DNA of 64,000 bases, from assembly GCA_905147135.1 (NCBI GenBank), contig LR990053.1, positions 13,900,501 to 13,964,500 of the forward strand, read 5' to 3'. The position numbers and the translations under genes are program-made. The notes under the pieces are model-generated. The model saw only the letters and a program-made list of their open reading frames with translations, was not told the DNA's origin and searched no databases. Shown in pieces: positions 63,957 to 64,000 of this stretch (within the stretch, counting starts at the first letter, position 1; every line of letters starts with the position of its first letter). The stretch is from Blastobasis lacticolella (taxonomy: Eukaryota; Arthropoda; Insecta; Lepidoptera; Blastobasidae).

Positions 63957-64000
63957 ACATCGGTCCACTACTGGACTTAAGCCTCCTCAACTTTTGTGGA
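63957..64000 (-). mobile_element. RTE-type LINE 3' end, running out of the window
   Basis: The reverse complement reads 'gttgaggaggcttaagtccagtagtggacc', the RTE terminal pattern 'ggaggcct.tgtccagcagtggac'. It continues beyond base 64000. Confidence 0.6.

Overview
The window reads as intergenic or intronic DNA from an insect nuclear genome, most probably Lepidoptera. The basis is AT-rich sequence, no long open frames, and dense interspersed repeats of the kinds usual in moths and butterflies: tRNA-derived SINEs, Jockey/CR1-like and RTE-like LINE remnants whose tails are (GAT)n, poly(A) or (TTTA)n, CTAG-ending Helitron-like fragments and short inverted-repeat elements (MITEs). I identify no intact host protein-coding gene, no functional tRNA or rRNA gene and no CRISPR array. 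Apart from retrotransposon remnants, the longest open frames are about 60-126 codons, several lack an ATG, and they look like chance or repeat-derived frames.

Layout. 0-8.5 kb: a truncated SINE-C with a perfect 14-bp target-site duplication (TSD), a tRNA-Gly-headed SINE-B, 3' ends of two LINEs, a chimeric SINE-A insertion (6971-7328) and an RTE C-terminus with a (GAT)n tail. 8.5-15 kb: mostly unannotated AT-rich DNA with one SINE-B. 15-22 kb: a fold-back element, two LINE C-termini (16.3 kb plus strand; 17.5-18.1 kb minus strand) and SINE-A and LINE reverse transcriptase (RT) fragments. 22.7-25.4 kb: the structurally oddest part, with duplicated palindromes, a 26-bp motif repeated in alternating orientation, a LINE RT remnant keeping its YADD motif, and a TA-flanked MITE. 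27-41 kb: RTE-like tails, SINE-B and SINE-C clusters, one SINE-A with TSD. 41-46 kb: two related MITE pairs and long perfect hairpins. 47-53 kb: SINE-A and a full-length SINE-C with TSDs, an RTE remnant interrupted by SINE-B, and a LINE C-terminus with a poly(A) tail. 53-64 kb: mostly low-copy DNA with one TATA/ORF/AATAAA arrangement, a full-length SINE-A, CTAG-ending elements, an RTE-like tail and a terminal MITE next to another RTE tail.

There is no operon-like logic here. The functional story is parasitic: SINE-A (and possibly SINE-C) carry RTE-like (GAT)n tails, which suggests they were copied by RTE-type LINE machinery, while SINE-B ends in TTTA-type tails. Family names SINE-A, -B, -C, hairpin family F and fold-back family D are labels used only here. 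All repeat relationships come from comparing copies inside this window by eye; none was checked against a database.
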